Of a DNA stretch of 62,074 nt, positions 25,036 to 33,313 are shown in pieces. Positions within the stretch are counted from its first letter, which is position 1; each line of letters starts with the position of its first letter. Source of the DNA: RGIG5612 sp045546255 (GTDB lineage Bacteria > Bacillota > Clostridia > Lachnospirales > Lachnospiraceae); contig JAZQCK010000040.1 of the NCBI GenBank assembly GCA_045546255.1, forward strand, positions 1 through 62,074, in the 5' to 3' direction. Below the pieces are notes generated by a model. That model saw only the letters and a list, made by a program, of their open reading frames with translations, ran no database searches and was not told the origin of the DNA. Made by a program: the position numbers and the translations under genes.

Positions 25036-26877
25036 TTATTTCATCGCAAGTTTCAAGAGGCCGTTTTCCATATCCGTAAGCGCCATCTCCTTGACCAGAT
25101 AATGCTGCAGTTTTCCTGTTGCCGTCATTGGAAGTTCCTTTACAAAGCGATAATATCTCGGTCTCTTATAACCGGAGAGCATATCAGATTCATTGCAGTG
25201 ATCCACCAGATCTGCCACACTGAGGCTCTCATCTTCCGGCACAATGTAGGCAACGACAGCCTCCCCACGGACAGCATCTGGAATACCGGTGACAGCGGAA
25301 GCTGCAACCTTCGGATGGGTATTGATTGCTTCCTCAATGATCGGCGGATAGATATTCTCGCCTCCCGAGATGATCATATCGTCTTTTCTTCCGGAAATCG
25401 TAATAAACTGATTCTTATCCCAGGTCGCAAGATCGCCGGTGTACATCCATCCTTTATAGAATTTATTCGCATCTTCTGTCGGATTGTTATAGTAGCAGTA
25501 GGAAGATTTCGGTGTGCGGATAATAACTTCTCCTGTTTCGCACTCATCCATTGCAGCAAGGTCATCCGGTTCGCTTTTCCCGTTTTCCGAAATTTTGACG
25601 ACGCGCACTTCATCATCCGTGCAGGATCTGCCTGCTGTTCCAGCCATCTCCGGAAGCTCGTAAGGCCTTAAGAAGGTATTCCAGAAAGTCTCCGAGGTTC
25701 CGTATCCGTTAAAGAGATTCGGGGTTAAGAGTTCATGAACCTTCAGGCAATCCGCTCTTTCAAAAGGCGCGCCCATCGTGATGATTCCCTTGAGGCTTGA
25801 AAGATCCGCTTTATATTTTTCCTGATGACGGACCAGCATTTTGATAATGGACGGAACGCCGATCAGGAAGGTGATCTTATATTTCTCTACATATTTCAGC
25901 GCGAGCAGGCTTTGGAAGTTTCTCATGATAATGACCGTGCCGCCGGCATAAAACGTCGGGTTTGGTCCACCGGAATGGATACCGCCCCTATGGAACCAAG
26001 GGGTTGTATTCATCGTGCTATCTGTCAGGTTCATCGGAAAATGCATGATAACATCATGGGCACTCATCACTTCATTTGCATGATAAAGCGGAACCCCTTT
26101 TGGTTTTCCTGTTGTGCCGGACGTGTAAAGACGCATTGCCTCATCATACATATTCGGAACATAGCTTGTAGCAGGTTCGCTTTCCGGATAGCCCTTCATG
26201 AAGTCATCAAATTTAATATGTCCTTCCGGTACTTCTCCATCTCCGACCATCAGTACGACTTCCGGCTTTGTCTCTGCCATTTGAAGTGCCTTAACGGACT
26301 GCTCCTTAAACGCACTGTCATAAACATAGACTTTTGGTTTACTGGTGTCGAGGCAGACGGCGGTTTCTCCTGGAGAGAAATTATAGTTGGCCGGGCTGTT
26401 GACAGCACCAAGTTTTTGAGGAGCCAGGTAGCAGAATAAATATTCAATGCTGTTTGGAAGCTGATAAAGCAGGACGTCTTTATAGCCAACGCCATGGTCG
26501 CAAAGCGCATTCGCAAAACGGTTGACCTCTTTATTCAGTTCACTATAGGTCAGTGTCTTTTCTGTCGGCGGATCGATCACCGCGGTTTTGTCCGGAAGTC
26601 TCCTGACGTTTCTCATGAAGCCTTTGATATAGGTCAGGTCTTCTTCAAAGACCTGGCGGAACATGCTTTTTTCTTCTTTTACTTCGTGCTCCATAAGCGC
26701 ATCTACAGAAAGACCTAAGACATCCGCGATCTTTGCAGCATAAGAAATGGTCGGCTCTGCTCCAGCATTGCAATATTTTTTGATCATGTTGTATGTGATG
26801 CCGGTTCTGTTTGCCAGCTCATTCATCGTGATCTGTTTTTCATCTAAAAGTCGTTTTAAATTGTTTCCGAAATCCAT
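25036..26877 (-). CDS. XRE-type DNA-binding domain fused to an AMP-forming acyl-CoA synthetase
   Basis: One uninterrupted 613-residue frame. Residues 5-63 are a helix-turn-helix of the XRE/Cro family (LKRLLDEKQITMNELANRTG, then TYNMIKKYCNAG and AAKIADVLGLSVDALM). After a short charged linker, residues 78-610 are a complete ANL-superfamily adenylating enzyme. It has A3 LYTSGTTGKPKG (250-261), A5 YGTSE (392-396), A7 YTGDL (479-483), A8 SGRKDDMIISGGENIYP (495-511) and the A10 Lys in TATGK (Lys589), so the thioester-forming active site looks intact. It would activate a carboxylic acid with ATP and CoA. The ATG follows AAAGGAGGAATC. An enzyme carrying its own DNA-binding domain suggests a substrate- or product-controlled autoregulator; that is inference. 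Acid specificity is unknown. Confidence 0.9.
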   Translation of the reverse strand: MDFGNNLKRLLDEKQITMNELANRTGITYNMIKKYCNAGAEPTISYAAKIADVLGLSVDALMEHEVKEEKSMFRQVFEEDLTYIKGFMRNVRRLPDKTAVIDPPTEKTLTYSELNKEVNRFANALCDHGVGYKDVLLYQLPNSIEYLFCYLAPQKLGAVNSPANYNFSPGETAVCLDTSKPKVYVYDSAFKEQSVKALQMAETKPEVVLMVGDGEVPEGHIKFDDFMKGYPESEPATSYVPNMYDEAMRLYTSGTTGKPKGVPLYHANEVMSAHDVIMHFPMNLTDSTMNTTPWFHRGGIHSGGPNPTFYAGGTVIIMRNFQSLLALKYVEKYKITFLIGVPSIIKMLVRHQEKYKADLSSLKGIITMGAPFERADCLKVHELLTPNLFNGYGTSETFWNTFLRPYELPEMAGTAGRSCTDDEVRVVKISENGKSEPDDLAAMDECETGEVIIRTPKSSYCYYNNPTEDANKFYKGWMYTGDLATWDKNQFITISGRKDDMIISGGENIYPPIIEEAINTHPKVAASAVTGIPDAVRGEAVVAYIVPEDESLSVADLVDHCNESDMLSGYKRPRYYRFVKELPMTATGKLQHYLVKEMALTDMENGLLKLAMK

Positions 26878-26903
26878 GATTCCTCCTTTAAACCCATATT
26901 GCG

Positions 26904-26917
26904 GACACTTTAGTTCA
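26904..26917. promoter_or_regulatory. Second, imperfect copy of the palindromic site near the XRE-acyl-CoA synthetase start
   Basis: GACACTTTAGTTCA on the plus strand matches the perfect palindrome at 27031-27044 at 10 of 14 positions, including an almost identical right half (CTTTAGTTCA against CTATAGTTCA). It lies 26 bp upstream of the start codon, where a bound protein would block transcription. Confidence 0.4.
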
Positions 26918-27017
26918 ATTGCATCATGTTCCCTACCCTTGTTTTATTCTATTTTGAATCATAATTAAGTTATTCATAGCATATCTAACGATAAGCATTT
27001 CGTAAAGACAATCATAT

Positions 27018-27044
27018 TTCAGCTATTTGCTGAACTATAGTTCA
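27018..27044. promoter_or_regulatory. Overlapping palindromes upstream of the XRE-acyl-CoA synthetase gene (candidate operator)
   Basis: TGAACTATAGTTCA (27031-27044) is a perfect 14-bp palindrome. It overlaps a second dyad, TTCAGC (27018-27023) and GCTGAA (27029-27034) with a 5-nt spacer, giving three phased TGAA-type half sites. A weak minus-strand promoter candidate (TTTACG at 27006-27001, TATGCT at 26983-26978, 17-bp spacer) lies between this site and the imperfect copy at 26904-26917. XRE proteins commonly bind such short palindromes, so binding by the adjacent fusion protein is a reasonable guess. Confidence 0.5.
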
Positions 27045-27068
27045 CTTTCTTGGAATTAGAGACACAAA

Positions 27069-27099
27069 AAAGAGCTGTGCCAGTTCAGCACAGCTCTTT
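27069..27099 (-). terminator. Terminator of the hydrogenase operon
   Basis: Perfect 12-bp arms AAAGAGCTGTGC (27069-27080) and GCACAGCTCTTT (27088-27099) with a 7-nt loop, 25 nt after the hydrogenase stop. The minus strand continues with a T run (TTTTTT) after the stem. Confidence 0.92.
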
Positions 27100-27123
27100 C
27101 GCATATGATCAATTCAATCTTTC

Positions 27124-28857
27124 TTACTTCTCGTTCGGCATCTTCCATGCATGATGATCTGTATGAAGGAGCTTATGGGAAACATGAGACAGTGGATGCT
27201 CAAAGTAATCTTTATAAGCTGCGATCACAGACGGGTTCTCGTGGGAGAAGCGAAGTGTATTGGCTTTATCCAATGCATACAGGTTTTCTCCGCGCTCTCC
27301 TGCCAATTCAAAGCCATCTTTGATCGGTTGTCCGCCGCCGCCTGCGCATCCTCCCGGACATGCCATGATCTCAACGAAGTGATAATCTGCTTCGCCTGCT
27401 CTGATCATGTCGCAGATCTTTCTTGCATTTCCAAGTCCGCTGGCAACTGCTGCTTTGACTTTAATCCCGGCAATTTCCACTTCCGCCTCTTTGATTCCAT
27501 CAAGTCCGCGGACGACGCTGAATGCATCCGGATCCGGATTATGTCCTTCTAATACATAGTATGCAGTACGAAGAGCAGCTTCCATAACACCGCCGGTCGC
27601 ACCAAAGATTACGCCTGCACCAGATCCAACGCCGAGAGGCATATCAAACTCTTCTTCTTCGAGCTGTTCCGGATCGATCAGATGGAGCTTCACTAAGCGG
27701 TCTAACTCGCGGGTCGTAAGAGACATATCGACATCCGGTCCTGCTCCTGCATCATTCATAACAGGAATCTCACACTCTGCCTTCTTCGCGATACAAGGCA
27801 TGATGGAGACGCAGAAAATGCGGTTTGGATCTACATCCAGAATCTTAGCATAATAAGATTTTGCGACTGCACCGAACATCTGCTGCGGAGACTTCGCTGT
27901 AGAGAGATTCGGGATCAGTTCCGGATACTGTCCTTTGAGGAATCTTACCCAGCCCGGACAGCAGGAAGTGAACATCGGCCACTGATGCTTCTCTGGATTC
28001 TTCATTCTCTCGAGAAACTCATTGCCTTCCTCCATAATCGTAAGGTCAGCAGTGAAGTTGGTATCGAAGACATAATCTACACCCATGGCTCTGACTGCAG
28101 CTGCCATTCTCTTCTCTGTTGCCATTTCACGCGGAAGACCTAGGCCTTCACCCCATGCAGCACGGACTGCAGGTGCGATCTGTACGACAACGATCTTGTC
28201 CGGATCATAGACAGCCTCTTCAAACTTCGCAATGTCATCTCTTTCATGAAGAGCACCAACCGGGCAGTGCGTAATACACTGTCCGCATGCTGCGCAGTCG
28301 GTAAGTTCGATCGGTTTATCGTCCGCCACGTTAACAGAAGTTCTGTAACCAGTGTTTACGATATCCCAGATTCCCAGAGTCTGAACCTTCTCGCAGATCT
28401 GTACGCAGCGCATGCACTTCACACATTTGCTGGAGTTTCTGATCAGCGGGAACTGACGGTTCCACGGCTCATGCGTATAACTTCTCTTAAACGGCAGCGG
28501 GCCTCTTGCAAGTTCACTTCCGAGATCCTGCAATGTACAGTTTCCGTTTCTTGTACAAGCCGGACAGTTTGTATTATGTCTTGCAAGGATCAACTGGATA
28601 TTGGTCATCCTTGCCATATGGACTTTCTTGGAATTGGTGAAGACCTCCATGCCTTCTTCCACTTCCGTGTTGCAGGATGCAACTAATGTCTCTTTTCCTT
28701 TGATCTCGACGATACAGATCCGGCATGCGCCGATCTCATTGATATCTTTCAGATAGCAAAGTGTCGGGATCTTAATATGCGCGCTCTTAGCGGCCTCTAA
28801 AATCGTGGTACCTTCCGGGACGCATACTTCTTTGTTGTTGATCTTTAAATTTACCAT
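27124..28857 (-). CDS. hydA: [FeFe]-hydrogenase catalytic subunit (multi-cluster, soluble)
   Basis: Interconverts protons and H2 at the H-cluster. The modules in order are an N-terminal [2Fe-2S] ferredoxin domain (LCYLKD, GACRICIVE, ASCN), a His/Cys cluster segment (HNTNCPACTRNGNC), two [4Fe-4S] motifs (CVKCMRCVQIC and CAACGQCITHC), and the H-cluster domain with TSCCPGWVRF, MPCIAKKAE and MACPGGCAGGG. The start is the ATG at 28857, inside ATGGTAA, which also holds the stop of the upstream flavoprotein gene, so the two are translationally coupled. The 577-residue length fits soluble ferredoxin- or NAD(P)-linked enzymes. Pairing with a GltD-like flavoprotein instead of a NuoF-type FMN subunit points to the glutamate-synthase-linked class (group A2 in one scheme, from memory). 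Confidence 0.93.
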   Translation of the reverse strand: MVNLKINNKEVCVPEGTTILEAAKSAHIKIPTLCYLKDINEIGACRICIVEIKGKETLVASCNTEVEEGMEVFTNSKKVHMARMTNIQLILARHNTNCPACTRNGNCTLQDLGSELARGPLPFKRSYTHEPWNRQFPLIRNSSKCVKCMRCVQICEKVQTLGIWDIVNTGYRTSVNVADDKPIELTDCAACGQCITHCPVGALHERDDIAKFEEAVYDPDKIVVVQIAPAVRAAWGEGLGLPREMATEKRMAAAVRAMGVDYVFDTNFTADLTIMEEGNEFLERMKNPEKHQWPMFTSCCPGWVRFLKGQYPELIPNLSTAKSPQQMFGAVAKSYYAKILDVDPNRIFCVSIMPCIAKKAECEIPVMNDAGAGPDVDMSLTTRELDRLVKLHLIDPEQLEEEEFDMPLGVGSGAGVIFGATGGVMEAALRTAYYVLEGHNPDPDAFSVVRGLDGIKEAEVEIAGIKVKAAVASGLGNARKICDMIRAGEADYHFVEIMACPGGCAGGGGQPIKDGFELAGERGENLYALDKANTLRFSHENPSVIAAYKDYFEHPLSHVSHKLLHTDHHAWKMPNEK

Positions 28858-30683
28858 AAGTCGATACGCCCTCCTCTCAATGATCCACATCCATGTTTAT
28901 CGCATCTTAAGCATCTACTGGATTCTCTCAGTGCCTCTTCTTCGCTCATCGGCTCTTCCACTGCTTCAAAGGAGAGCTTTCTGGTGGAAGCTTCGATCTC
29001 ATGGAGATTTACTCTTCCGCTTGCGATCTTGTCATTTAAGAGTGGCTCTGGAATATCAATATCAACAGAGATCGGATGATGATAGCCAAGATAAACATCG
29101 ATATTTGCTGCAGCAACTTTACCGCCTTCGATAGCACGGATAACGGTAGCCGGTCCTAAGACGCACTCGCCGCCCGCAAAGACACCGTCCATTTCAATGG
29201 CACCAGTCGCATCTGCAACGATCTTATTTCTGTTCACCGGAATGCCTGCTTCTGCAAACGGTTCGGATACAATATCCTGACCAACAGCAACAATGATCAG
29301 ATCGCAGCTGATTCTCTGTTCCGGTTTATCCGCATTTCTAGGTGCCGGGCGGCCGTCTTTAACCTGACCGATCACCTGAGGCTGAACGATCAACGCATCT
29401 GCATTGCCGTCTGCTCCTTTTTCAATCCGTACAGGCGCTTTCAGTGTGATCATCTCAACGCCTTCCGCCATTGCACTTTCTACTTCCTCGGCCAGCGCTG
29501 TCATATCTTCCTGACGTCTTCTATATACAATGCCGACAGATTTTGCTTTGCAGCGGATTGCAGTTCTTGCACAGTCCATTGCGACGTTTCCTCCGCCGAC
29601 TACGATCACTTCTTTTCCGCTGAAATCCGGATAGTCGTCATCGCCGATCTTGCGAAGCATTTCAACTGCAGAAATAACATTCGGAGCATCCTCTCCGTCA
29701 ATACGGAGTTTTTTATCGGTGTGAGCACCGATTGCAAGATACACAGCATCATACTCTTCGCGGAGTTTCTTGACCTCTTCCGTTCCGATCGGGGTATTCG
29801 TTTTCACTTCAATACCGGTAGAAAGAATTGCGGCCAGATCCTGCTCCAGTCTTTCTCTTGGGAATCTGTAATTCGGAATACCATAGCGGAGCATTCCGCC
29901 GAGTTTGGCTTTCTCTTCAAAAACCGTAACCTGATGTCCCATCAGCTGAAGGAAATACGCTGCTGTTAAACCGGACGGACCACTTCCGACTACCGCAACC
30001 CGTTTTCCTGTCGAAGGATTGCACGGAGGGGTTGGAATGGAATCTGCCGTTGCATTATCTACAACATAGCGTTTCAAACCGCGGATATTAACAGCATCGT
30101 CGATCATCATACGACGGCATCTTGCCTCGCATGGATGTTCACAGATCAAAGCACATGCCGTCGGGAACGGATTGTCTTTTCTGATCAGACGAATTGCATC
30201 GTCGCATCTGCCTGCACCTGCAAGGGCAATGTAGCCCGGGATGTCCACGTTTGCAGGGCAAAGCGTAACGCATGGGATCGGCTGCTCGTACATGCTGACG
30301 CAGCGGTGATCCTTAATATGGGATTCATAGTCTTCACGGAAACCTTCCAAACCTTTCAGGACCATGTTGGCTGCTTCAAAACCAATCGCACAGTCTGCGG
30401 AATTGCTGATGCTCTTCGCAAGGATCTCGATGTGATCAAGTTCTTCCATCGTTGCCTTGTTATCCAGCACATCTTCCAGCATCTCAGCAAGCTGTCCGAG
30501 TCCTTCCCGGCATGGAACACACTTTCCACAGGTCTGCGCATGACAGGTCTTTAAAAAAGCGAGCTGCTGCTCAACAGGGCAGACTCCCGGCGGGTTCGCC
30601 GCGATCCTCCTGGCAAGCTGTTCTCTCAGCTCGATTCCGGTCGTACGCATCTTACCTGTAGTAACTACTGATAATCTGCTCAT
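28851..30683 (-). CDS. NuoF-type iron-sulfur domain fused to a GltD-like FAD/NAD(P)H oxidoreductase (hydrogenase partner)
   Basis: 610 residues from the ATG at 30683, which has AAGGAGAA upstream. The N-terminus carries the 4Fe-4S C-terminal domain of NuoF (CHAQTCGKCVPCREGLGQL, with a later Cys in NSADCAIGFE) without NuoF's FMN/NADH domain. A double-cluster segment follows (CVTLCPANVDIPGYI and CEHPCEARCRR). Then comes a glutamate-synthase-small-subunit-like flavoprotein: FAD motif VAVVGSGPSGLTAAY, NAD(P) motif VIVVGGGNVAMDCARTA, and a closing GGECVLGPATVIRAI. It probably passes electrons between NAD(P)H and the adjacent hydrogenase, with ferredoxin possibly involved. Direction and cofactor preference cannot be decided from sequence. 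Confidence 0.88.
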   Translation of the reverse strand: MSRLSVVTTGKMRTTGIELREQLARRIAANPPGVCPVEQQLAFLKTCHAQTCGKCVPCREGLGQLAEMLEDVLDNKATMEELDHIEILAKSISNSADCAIGFEAANMVLKGLEGFREDYESHIKDHRCVSMYEQPIPCVTLCPANVDIPGYIALAGAGRCDDAIRLIRKDNPFPTACALICEHPCEARCRRMMIDDAVNIRGLKRYVVDNATADSIPTPPCNPSTGKRVAVVGSGPSGLTAAYFLQLMGHQVTVFEEKAKLGGMLRYGIPNYRFPRERLEQDLAAILSTGIEVKTNTPIGTEEVKKLREEYDAVYLAIGAHTDKKLRIDGEDAPNVISAVEMLRKIGDDDYPDFSGKEVIVVGGGNVAMDCARTAIRCKAKSVGIVYRRRQEDMTALAEEVESAMAEGVEMITLKAPVRIEKGADGNADALIVQPQVIGQVKDGRPAPRNADKPEQRISCDLIIVAVGQDIVSEPFAEAGIPVNRNKIVADATGAIEMDGVFAGGECVLGPATVIRAIEGGKVAAANIDVYLGYHHPISVDIDIPEPLLNDKIASGRVNLHEIEASTRKLSFEAVEEPMSEEEALRESSRCLRCDKHGCGSLRGGRIDLW

Positions 30684-30728
30684 GTTCTTCTCCTTCCACA
30701 TAAAAAGTAAAAACTTGGGTGTTCTATT

Positions 30729-30758
30729 ATTGTATCGAAACAAAGATTGGATTGGCAA
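30729..30758 (-). promoter_or_regulatory. Promoter of the flavoprotein-hydA pair
   Basis: On the minus strand TTGCCA (30758-30753), an 18-bp spacer and TACAAT (30734-30729). A 7-bp inverted repeat GGCAAGT (30754-30760) / ACTTGCC (30772-30778) overlaps the -35 box. It could be a hairpin ending the hydE transcript or an operator. Confidence 0.55.
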
Positions 30759-30781
30759 GTTTTTTATCAGTACTTGCCATG

Positions 30782-31831
30782 CTATTTTCGAACATCTCCT
30801 CTGCTAAGAGAAACCTCATATCCAATTGACTTCATTCTGTTTTCCAGACAGTCTCTGCATTCGGCTGACTCGTCTCCCGTGCAGATCTTGTTATCATAAA
30901 GTTCATACTGTTTTCTGACCTCGACAGGAGAAAGGTTCGGCATCACAACATTAGCGCCGGAAAGAACGCCCTTTTCTCTTCCCTGCGGATCGATCGTTCC
31001 GAGAGCTGTCGTTGCAGGCAAAAGTACCGGCGGATGGATCAGCCGGATCACACTTAGGAGAAAACAAGTAAGCTCCACCGTTCCCTGCGGTTCGTCTTTA
31101 AATGGCGTATCATGATGCGGAATGAACGGACCGATGCCGCACATATCCGGTTTAAATCCTTCAATAAACTTGAGGTCCTTTGCAAGATGTTCTGCTGTCT
31201 GGTAAGGCGATCCTACCATAAAGCCGCAGCCGACCTGATATCCGATCTCTTTCAGATTTTCGAGGCACTCCATGCGGTTTTTAAAACTCATGAAATCCGG
31301 ATGCAATTTTTTATAATGCTCCTCGTCGGCTGTCTCGTGGCGAAGAAGATAGCGGTCGGCTCCAGCATCAAACATCAGCTGATAGCTTTCCCTGCTGCGC
31401 TCTCCAAGGGAAAGCGTGACCGCCACATCCGGATGAGCTTCCTTGATCCCTTGGATCAGGCCGCAGACAACCTCATCCGTAAAGAAGCCGTCTTCGCCTC
31501 CCTGCATCACGATGGTTCGATATCCAAGCTGATATCCAAAATCTGCGCACTCTAAAATTTCTACAGGGCTCAGCCGGTAACGCTCGCAATTTTTATTGTT
31601 TCTTCGGATCCCGCAGTAAAGACAGTCATTTTTACAGAGATTGCTGATCTCGATCAAACCTCTGACGAAGATCTCTTTGCCATAAATAGACTGGCACGTA
31701 CGGACTGCTTCTTTTGCAAGAAGAGCTGCTGCCTCCTCATCCCTTTCCTCTATGAGAATCTGATATTCCTCCAAAGACAGGGAATGACGACCGATCAGTT
31801 TTTCAATTAATTCTTTCACTTTTGCTTTCAT
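30782..31831 (-). CDS. hydE: [FeFe]-hydrogenase maturase HydE (radical SAM)
   Basis: Radical SAM enzyme needed to build the dithiomethylamine-bridged diiron part of the H-cluster. The cluster motif CKNDCLYC is in ISNLCKNDCLYCGIRRNN, followed by RYRLSPVEIL, YQLGYRTIVMQGGED, and HHDTPFKDEPQG, all typical of HydE. The start used is the ATG at 31831, giving 349 residues, the normal length; a longer frame to 31954 runs back into hydF and has no ribosome binding site. Spacing from the hydF stop is 17 bp. The ribosome binding site is weak, so coupling to hydF is likely. Confidence 0.93.
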   Translation of the reverse strand: MKAKVKELIEKLIGRHSLSLEEYQILIEERDEEAAALLAKEAVRTCQSIYGKEIFVRGLIEISNLCKNDCLYCGIRRNNKNCERYRLSPVEILECADFGYQLGYRTIVMQGGEDGFFTDEVVCGLIQGIKEAHPDVAVTLSLGERSRESYQLMFDAGADRYLLRHETADEEHYKKLHPDFMSFKNRMECLENLKEIGYQVGCGFMVGSPYQTAEHLAKDLKFIEGFKPDMCGIGPFIPHHDTPFKDEPQGTVELTCFLLSVIRLIHPPVLLPATTALGTIDPQGREKGVLSGANVVMPNLSPVEVRKQYELYDNKICTGDESAECRDCLENRMKSIGYEVSLSRGDVRK

Positions 31832-31848
31832 ACTCAAGTCGATTCTTG

Positions 31849-33039
31849 TTACGCATTCAGGTCCAGGCAGGCAATGCTGCGGTCCAGTGCGCCCTTCATT
31901 TTTGCAATGATGATTCCGTAATTCAGGAATGGGACATTCTGGTCCTCCGCGCATTTCATGCGGTATTTCACATCACGCTCCGTCAGCATACATCCGCCGC
32001 AGTGAATCACCATCGCATATTTGGAGAGGTCTTCCGGAAATTCCCTTCCGGAGCTGGTCTCGATCGTAAGCTGTTTTCCAGTATGTTTCATCAGCCAATT
32101 CGGGATCTTATAGGTTCCGATATCATAGCACTGTCTGTGATGTGTGCAGCCCTCTGCCATTAAGATCACATCCCCATCTTTTAATGAGTCGATTGCCTCT
32201 ACTCCCTTGATTGCGGTCTTCAGATAGCCTTTGTATCTGGCCATTAGAATCGAGAATGAAGTAAGCGGGATCTCCATCGGTGTATCTGCGCTCACTTCTG
32301 TGAACGCCTGACTGTCCGTGATCACAACACGCGGTTTCTTTGCAAGGCTTTGAAGCGTTGCCTTGAGTTCAAACTCCCTGCAGACAATGGCAATGCCGCC
32401 CATGTCCAATACATCCCGGACTGCCTGCTGCTGCGGAAGGATCAGTCTTCCTTTCGGCGCAGACTCATCGATCGGACACACCAGAATGATCACATCATTC
32501 GGATCCACCAGTCCTTTTAAAAGGCGGTGCTCCGGATCTTCTTCCGGCGCCAGTCTTCCGATCATTTCTTTGAGTTCATAGATATTGGTGCCATGTTCTG
32601 CACTCGTCCAGATCACATTTTCCAATGGTTCCGGTACCTTCTCGAGCAGATCACTTTTATTATAGACAACAATCCACGGGATCATTTTTTCTTTAAAGAT
32701 CTCGATCAGCTGTTTGTCGATATCGCTCATGCCAATCGTAGCATCAATGACCAGGACTGCGATATCTGTCCTGTTTAAGACCTGCTTGGTCCTAAGCACA
32801 CGTTTTTCTCCAAGCATGCCTTCATCATCAAAACCCGGCGTATCAATGATCACGACCGGTCCTAAAGGAAGCAGTTCCATAGCCTTTGTAACAGGGTCTG
32901 TTGTTGTCCCTTTCACATCCGATACCACGGATAATTCCTGATTCGTCACTGCATTGACAACACTGGACTTTCCTGCATTCCTGCAGCCGAAAAATGCGAT
33001 GTGTAAACGTTCTGCTGATACGGTTGAATTTAAACTCAT
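31849..33039 (-). CDS. hydF: [FeFe]-hydrogenase maturation GTPase HydF
   Basis: GTPase and scaffold that carries the diiron precursor to the hydrogenase. 396 residues with P-loop GCRNAGKS (18-25), switch DTPGFDDEGMLG, and NKSD, then the cluster-binding motifs CTHHRQC and HCGGCML that define HydF. The ATG at 33039 opens a two-gene hydF-hydE unit upstream of the hydrogenase structural genes. The third maturase, HydG, is not in this window and must be encoded elsewhere if the enzyme is active. Confidence 0.95.
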   Translation of the reverse strand: MSLNSTVSAERLHIAFFGCRNAGKSSVVNAVTNQELSVVSDVKGTTTDPVTKAMELLPLGPVVIIDTPGFDDEGMLGEKRVLRTKQVLNRTDIAVLVIDATIGMSDIDKQLIEIFKEKMIPWIVVYNKSDLLEKVPEPLENVIWTSAEHGTNIYELKEMIGRLAPEEDPEHRLLKGLVDPNDVIILVCPIDESAPKGRLILPQQQAVRDVLDMGGIAIVCREFELKATLQSLAKKPRVVITDSQAFTEVSADTPMEIPLTSFSILMARYKGYLKTAIKGVEAIDSLKDGDVILMAEGCTHHRQCYDIGTYKIPNWLMKHTGKQLTIETSSGREFPEDLSKYAMVIHCGGCMLTERDVKYRMKCAEDQNVPFLNYGIIIAKMKGALDRSIACLDLNA

Positions 33040-33164
33040 TTTGTCATCCTCTGATAAATTATTTTCTTTTGATCCATACTTTTTTCATCAAATCTTCAAA
33101 TCCTGATTTTATAGTAATTATTATCAGAACAGTTCTCTGTTATCTTCCGCCAAAAGAAGCTGGA

Positions 33165-33178
33165 AAACTGTGCAGTTT
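33165..33178. promoter_or_regulatory. Dyad in the hydF / SDR divergent region
   Basis: AAACTG and CAGTTT flank a central TG in the 274-bp divergent intergenic region. A second small dyad (AGAAC, one base, GTTCT) lies about 40 bp nearer hydF. Clear promoters could not be assigned for either gene, and nothing else convincing is seen in this interval besides the inverted repeat at 33202-33249. Confidence 0.25.
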
Positions 33179-33201
33179 CATACATGAAAGAATAAAACAG
33201 C

Positions 33202-33249
33202 CACGGCAGAAACTCAAGAATTGTCTGCTTTTTAACGAGAACTGCCGTG
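33202..33249 (+). repeat. Inverted repeat ahead of the SDR-zinc-finger gene
   Basis: CACGGCAG (33202-33209) pairs with CTGCCGTG (33242-33249). The left arm overlaps GCAGA (33206-33210), which can instead pair with TCTGC just before a run of five T. Two exclusive folds are therefore possible, but the inner stem is only 5 bp. Confidence 0.3.
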
Positions 33250-33313
33250 ACTTGTAAGATCAGATAAAATCTACTACACTTTAACGAGCGAAACATGACA
33301 GGAGGCGAAAACA

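Noticed and set aside
25036..26877. Frameshift or assembly join between the HTH and the synthetase
   Set aside because: The frame is continuous with a charged linker, the ribosome binding site lies before the HTH, and no internal start with a good Shine-Dalgarno sequence was seen at the domain border. An assembly error cannot be fully excluded without reads.
31832..31954. HydE starting about 41 residues earlier
   Set aside because: The extra residues come from the last part of hydF in another frame and are rich in Cys, Pro and Gly without family similarity.
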